Assembly (NCBI GenBank): GCA_051208035.1
Contig: JBPJFZ010000001.1
Location: 587,274 to 651,273 of the forward strand
Direction of reading: 5' to 3'
Source of the DNA: JACKOB01 sp024234575
GTDB taxonomy: Bacteria; Pseudomonadota; Gammaproteobacteria; Pseudomonadales; Oleiphilaceae
DNA length: 64,000 bases
A model generated the notes under the pieces. It did not search any database and was not told the origin of the DNA. It saw only the letters and a list, made by a program, of their open reading frames with translations. Positions 62,064-64,000 of the stretch are shown here, piece after piece (position 1 is the stretch's first letter; each line of letters begins with the position of its first letter). The position numbers and the translations under genes are program-made.

Positions 62064-62201
62064 ATGATGGCTGTATTCCTATCTATCAGTCGAACGTTCT
62101 TGGCTATGCAAGAAACAGCAGATTCTCGCGCCCAACAGCTATTAAAAAAATACCTCTTGCAGTGCGAAGTTCTTGCTGAAAAAAGAAAACGACGTAGATA
62201 A
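62064..62201 (+). CDS. Possible small basic protein (45 aa)
   Basis: 45 codons, beginning five bases after the preceding stop and ending 33 bases before the next ATG. The product has a hydrophobic start (MMAVFLSISRTFLAMQETA) and a Lys/Arg-rich end (EKRKRRR). It fills an otherwise long gap in a tightly packed operon, but it has no clear ribosome site and no recognised relative. Confidence 0.33.
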   Translation: MMAVFLSISRTFLAMQETADSRAQQLLKKYLLQCEVLAEKRKRRR

Positions 62202-62234
62202 ACACTGTCTTTCACCTACTAACCAGGAAATATA

Positions 62235-63416
62235 ATGCATCCAACCGTGTTGAAAGCGTATGAAGAAGAGGGGTATTCAATACATGTCGGTAACAGTTTT
62301 TGTTACCCATCTGCATTAGTCGAGAAAGGACGTCTCGTTAGTGTCGGCGGGGGTATGTGTGTTCAGGATCTTGCCTTTGCGCTTTTCTTATCGTCGCTTA
62401 TAAAACCGAAGTCAATCTATATGATTGGAAACGCATTCGGCTACAGCGCGCTTAATTACGCCGCAATTTTTGAAGGTGCTTTAATTGATGTCATTGATGC
62501 CGAAGTAGAAGGCGATGAAAACGCTCTTGGCTCTCAAATAACCAAAAATATTTCTGCAAAGTATTTCCCTCACCTCACCCTATTTAAAGGCTTCTCCCCT
62601 CAAGATATAGGTACCTGCAGAAGCAGCCCCAGCCAAAAGTATGACATGGCGATAATCGACGGATATCACCACCCAGACCAGGCAGAGATAGACTTTATTG
62701 GCATGCTTCCTCACCTCAACAAAGAAGCCATCGTTTACTACCATGACGCAGGACTGTTTAGCTTAACTCCTCGCTTAGAGAAGATTGCAAAAGAATACGC
62801 GGGAGAGGGTTGGCAATTGTTTAAACTGGATTTCATCCCGTTTGGTGGCTGTGTTCTGCTTAAAGGTTTTCCGTCCGTATCAGAATGGCTATCACGCCTA
62901 TCAACTCCAATAGATATGTGGAGAAACCCCGCACCTACAGATCGAGTAAGTGCTCGCCCAAAGAGCTTAAAAGCAGTTAAATTTGGACAAAGAATATACT
63001 ACCCGCACGAAGGCGACATCGTATTCTGTGGCGATATGAATGCAAACTTAGTCAGACTTGTGCTCGATATGAATCCTGCAGGGCAGATTGCATTCTATGG
63101 AGCACAAGGAAAAATGGCTGAATCTCTAATCGATTTTATTAGCAACTATCGAGATAGAAATATAGTCTTTATTGATAAAGCACTTGCTGGCAAAACAGTA
63201 GACGGGTGGAAAGTATATTGCGCTGATGATATTAATGTATCGATTTACCCCAGTGCCATTGTTATCTCTGCTGCCAACTCGGGATTAGAAATACGAAACT
63301 TGTTGTTAAACAAAAAACTAGAGGCTCCGATCTATCCTCTATTCGATCACTCCGACTCGAATTGGGAAACATTAAAGTCACAATACCTGACAACGGCACT
63401 AGAAAAATGGAAATAA
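62235..63416 (+). CDS. Methyltransferase with a C-terminal Rossmann-like domain
   Basis: 393 residues. Residues 40-190 are a class I methyltransferase (SIYMIGNAFGYSALNYA, VIDAEVEGDEN, KGFSPQDIG, MAIIDGYHHPDQAEIDF), paralogous to the gene at 60669. Residues about 283-385 (IAFYGAQGKMAESLIDF, then VISAANSGLEIRNLLL) match the tail of the CgeB-like glycosyltransferase at 57480 and resemble the Rossmann-like tails of C-methyltransferases. Its likely role is methylation of a sugar in this glycan. It is the last gene of the plus arm before the IS66 boundary. ATG 62235 follows AGGAAA. Confidence 0.78.
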   Translation: MHPTVLKAYEEEGYSIHVGNSFCYPSALVEKGRLVSVGGGMCVQDLAFALFLSSLIKPKSIYMIGNAFGYSALNYAAIFEGALIDVIDAEVEGDENALGSQITKNISAKYFPHLTLFKGFSPQDIGTCRSSPSQKYDMAIIDGYHHPDQAEIDFIGMLPHLNKEAIVYYHDAGLFSLTPRLEKIAKEYAGEGWQLFKLDFIPFGGCVLLKGFPSVSEWLSRLSTPIDMWRNPAPTDRVSARPKSLKAVKFGQRIYYPHEGDIVFCGDMNANLVRLVLDMNPAGQIAFYGAQGKMAESLIDFISNYRDRNIVFIDKALAGKTVDGWKVYCADDINVSIYPSAIVISAANSGLEIRNLLLNKKLEAPIYPLFDHSDSNWETLKSQYLTTALEKWK

Positions 63417-63703
63417 TAAACTTCATTAGAATTGTGGGGGCAACTGTCTGGTTAAGTATATGTCTTTGAGTGAGTCATCAAAGCTGCTATTTCACAACGA
63501 CATGCTCCCAGGCACTCCATCCTGGCTTAGCAACATCTCCGCTGGGTAGGGTCAAAAATCCATGAGAAGAAATTACGGCGCCATTCATTACCCATACGTA
63601 AACTGAACCGTCACTAATATTGTAACCGATCAAACCAAGGCGTCATTTAACCAAATTCTATCCCAGCATATAGTTCTCCTGCCAAATACAACAGGAGACT
63701 CAT
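63417..63703. other. Boundary region between glycan island and IS66 element
   Basis: It holds the tail of a minus-strand gene (63487-63621) and then the probable left end of the IS66-type element. No plus-strand gene is seen before the transposase gene. Confidence 0.5.
63487..63621 (-). pseudogene. C-terminal remnant of an FG-GAP/VCBS-repeat-type protein, cut by IS66
   Basis: On the minus strand an open frame of about 44 codons ends at TAG 63487-63489. It reads NISDGSVYVWVMNGAV, then ISSHGFLTLPSGD and ends SAWEHVVVK. YVWxMNGA-ISS-GFL is the repeat core of FG-GAP/VCBS-type exported proteins. Reading backwards, the frame meets a stop and IS-like sequence near 63640-63650, so the gene has lost its 5' part, probably to the element that starts near 63622. 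Confidence 0.45.
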
Positions 63704-63982
63704 ATGAAAAAGAAACGCAATATCCATCGTAGCGCAGAAGAATGGCAATCCATCTTGCAAACTTTCCATAGCAGCGGATTGACGCAAGAAGAGTTCTGCA
63801 AGACGCATCACTTGGCGCCAAGCACTTTTGCAAAATGGAAGGCCCAGATTAGCGGTGAAGTTTCCAGTTTCGTCGAAGTTTTTCCTCCACAACAGAATTT
63901 ACCATCTGAAGCCAACAAGACCAGGTTTGAATTGACACTCTCGTTCGCCCGAAGCTTCCAACTCCACATGAAGATGGCCTAA
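63704..63982 (+). CDS. IS66-family TnpA-like protein
   Basis: 92 residues. The helix-turn-helix reads RSAEEWQSILQTFHSSGLTQ with EEFCKTHHLAPSTFAKWK, typical of IS66 OrfA/TnpA (transposase-8-like) proteins. ATG 63704 is preceded by AGGAGA. Its stop overlaps the next ATG (TAATG), the usual coupling between tnpA and tnpB in this family. Confidence 0.85.
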   Translation: MKKKRNIHRSAEEWQSILQTFHSSGLTQEEFCKTHHLAPSTFAKWKAQISGEVSSFVEVFPPQQNLPSEANKTRFELTLSFARSFQLHMKMA

Positions 63983-64000
63983 TGTTTTTCCCGGAATCCA
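63982..64000 (+). CDS. IS66-family TnpB, start only
   Basis: Six codons, MFFPES, are visible before the window ends. A start like this directly after tnpA is usual for IS66 tnpB. Confidence 0.6.

Larger units (their letters stand above)
63622..64000 (+). mobile_element. IS66-family insertion sequence, left end (partial)
   Basis: It begins near 63622 with GTAACC, in keeping with the GTAA start of many IS66 ends, and carries an IS66 TnpA-type gene followed, with TAATG coupling, by the start of TnpB. The right end and the target duplication lie beyond the window. A second GTAA at 63599 is an alternative boundary. Confidence 0.6.

Overview
The window is chromosomal DNA of a motile, probably marine gammaproteobacterium. 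Supporting features are a polar-flagellum style fliC-flaG-fliD-fliS block, RdgC, DUF2788 and DUF1329 proteins, an imuA-imuB-dnaE2 mutagenesis cassette, and lexA facing two small conserved genes in an arrangement I recall from Pseudomonas-type genomes. I cannot name the genus. No rRNA, tRNA or CRISPR array was seen. The right edge enters an IS66-type insertion sequence.

Layout. (a) 1-2.1 kb: tail of an ABC substrate-binding protein, then its permease and ATPase. (b) 2.1-5.8 kb: a Ser/Thr phospho-signalling set: a membrane-anchored kinase with a second, degenerate kinase domain, a PP2C phosphatase and a divergent double-FHA protein. (c) 5.8-11 kb: an AraC-MGMT alkylation repair/regulator gene, a cytosolic histidine kinase, an HD-domain protein and several small unknown proteins. 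(d) 11-17 kb: SOS mutagenesis cassette imuA-imuB-dnaE2 behind a near-perfect LexA box, then a DUF1499 lipoprotein. (e) 17.4-24.2 kb: hybrid histidine kinase, acylphosphatase, a von Willebrand A protein with a barrel-like tail, lexA with two tandem LexA boxes, and two small conserved genes. (f) 24.5-32.2 kb: DUF1329 protein, a receiver-CheC/CheX-like regulator with a PAS-GGDEF cyclase, an outer-membrane protein, DUF2788, EVE-domain protein, chemoreceptor and glutaredoxin-like protein. (g) 32.5-37.6 kb: rdgC, a large Pat-type protein lysine acetyltransferase, and a divergent histone-deacetylase-family gene. (h) 37.6-42.8 kb: fliS, fliD, flaG and fliC on the minus strand, with sigma-28-like promoters before fliC, fliD and fliS. 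(i) 43-63.4 kb: a glycan island in two divergent arms. The minus arm carries pseF-pseI-pseG-pseH, an acyl carrier protein, an AMP-dependent ligase, LuxE-like and LuxC-like proteins, a family 2 glycosyltransferase and glf. The plus arm carries gmd, a sugar O-methyltransferase, a B12/radical-SAM enzyme, a glycosyltransferase with a Rossmann-like tail, an SDR reductase, a cupin, two related methyltransferases and a SlyD-derived protein. (j) 63.4-64 kb: the tail of an FG-GAP/VCBS-type gene on the minus strand, apparently cut by the IS66 element.

Working model (inference). The glycan island lies next to flagellin and probably builds and decorates the flagellin sugar. Pseudaminic acid steps F, G, H and I are present but B and C are not, so the first two steps must be encoded elsewhere. 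Two parts look least described: the ACP/ligase/LuxE/LuxC acyl-activation and reduction module inside the pse operon, and a family of mix-and-match proteins sharing a methyltransferase module and a C-terminal Rossmann-like module.
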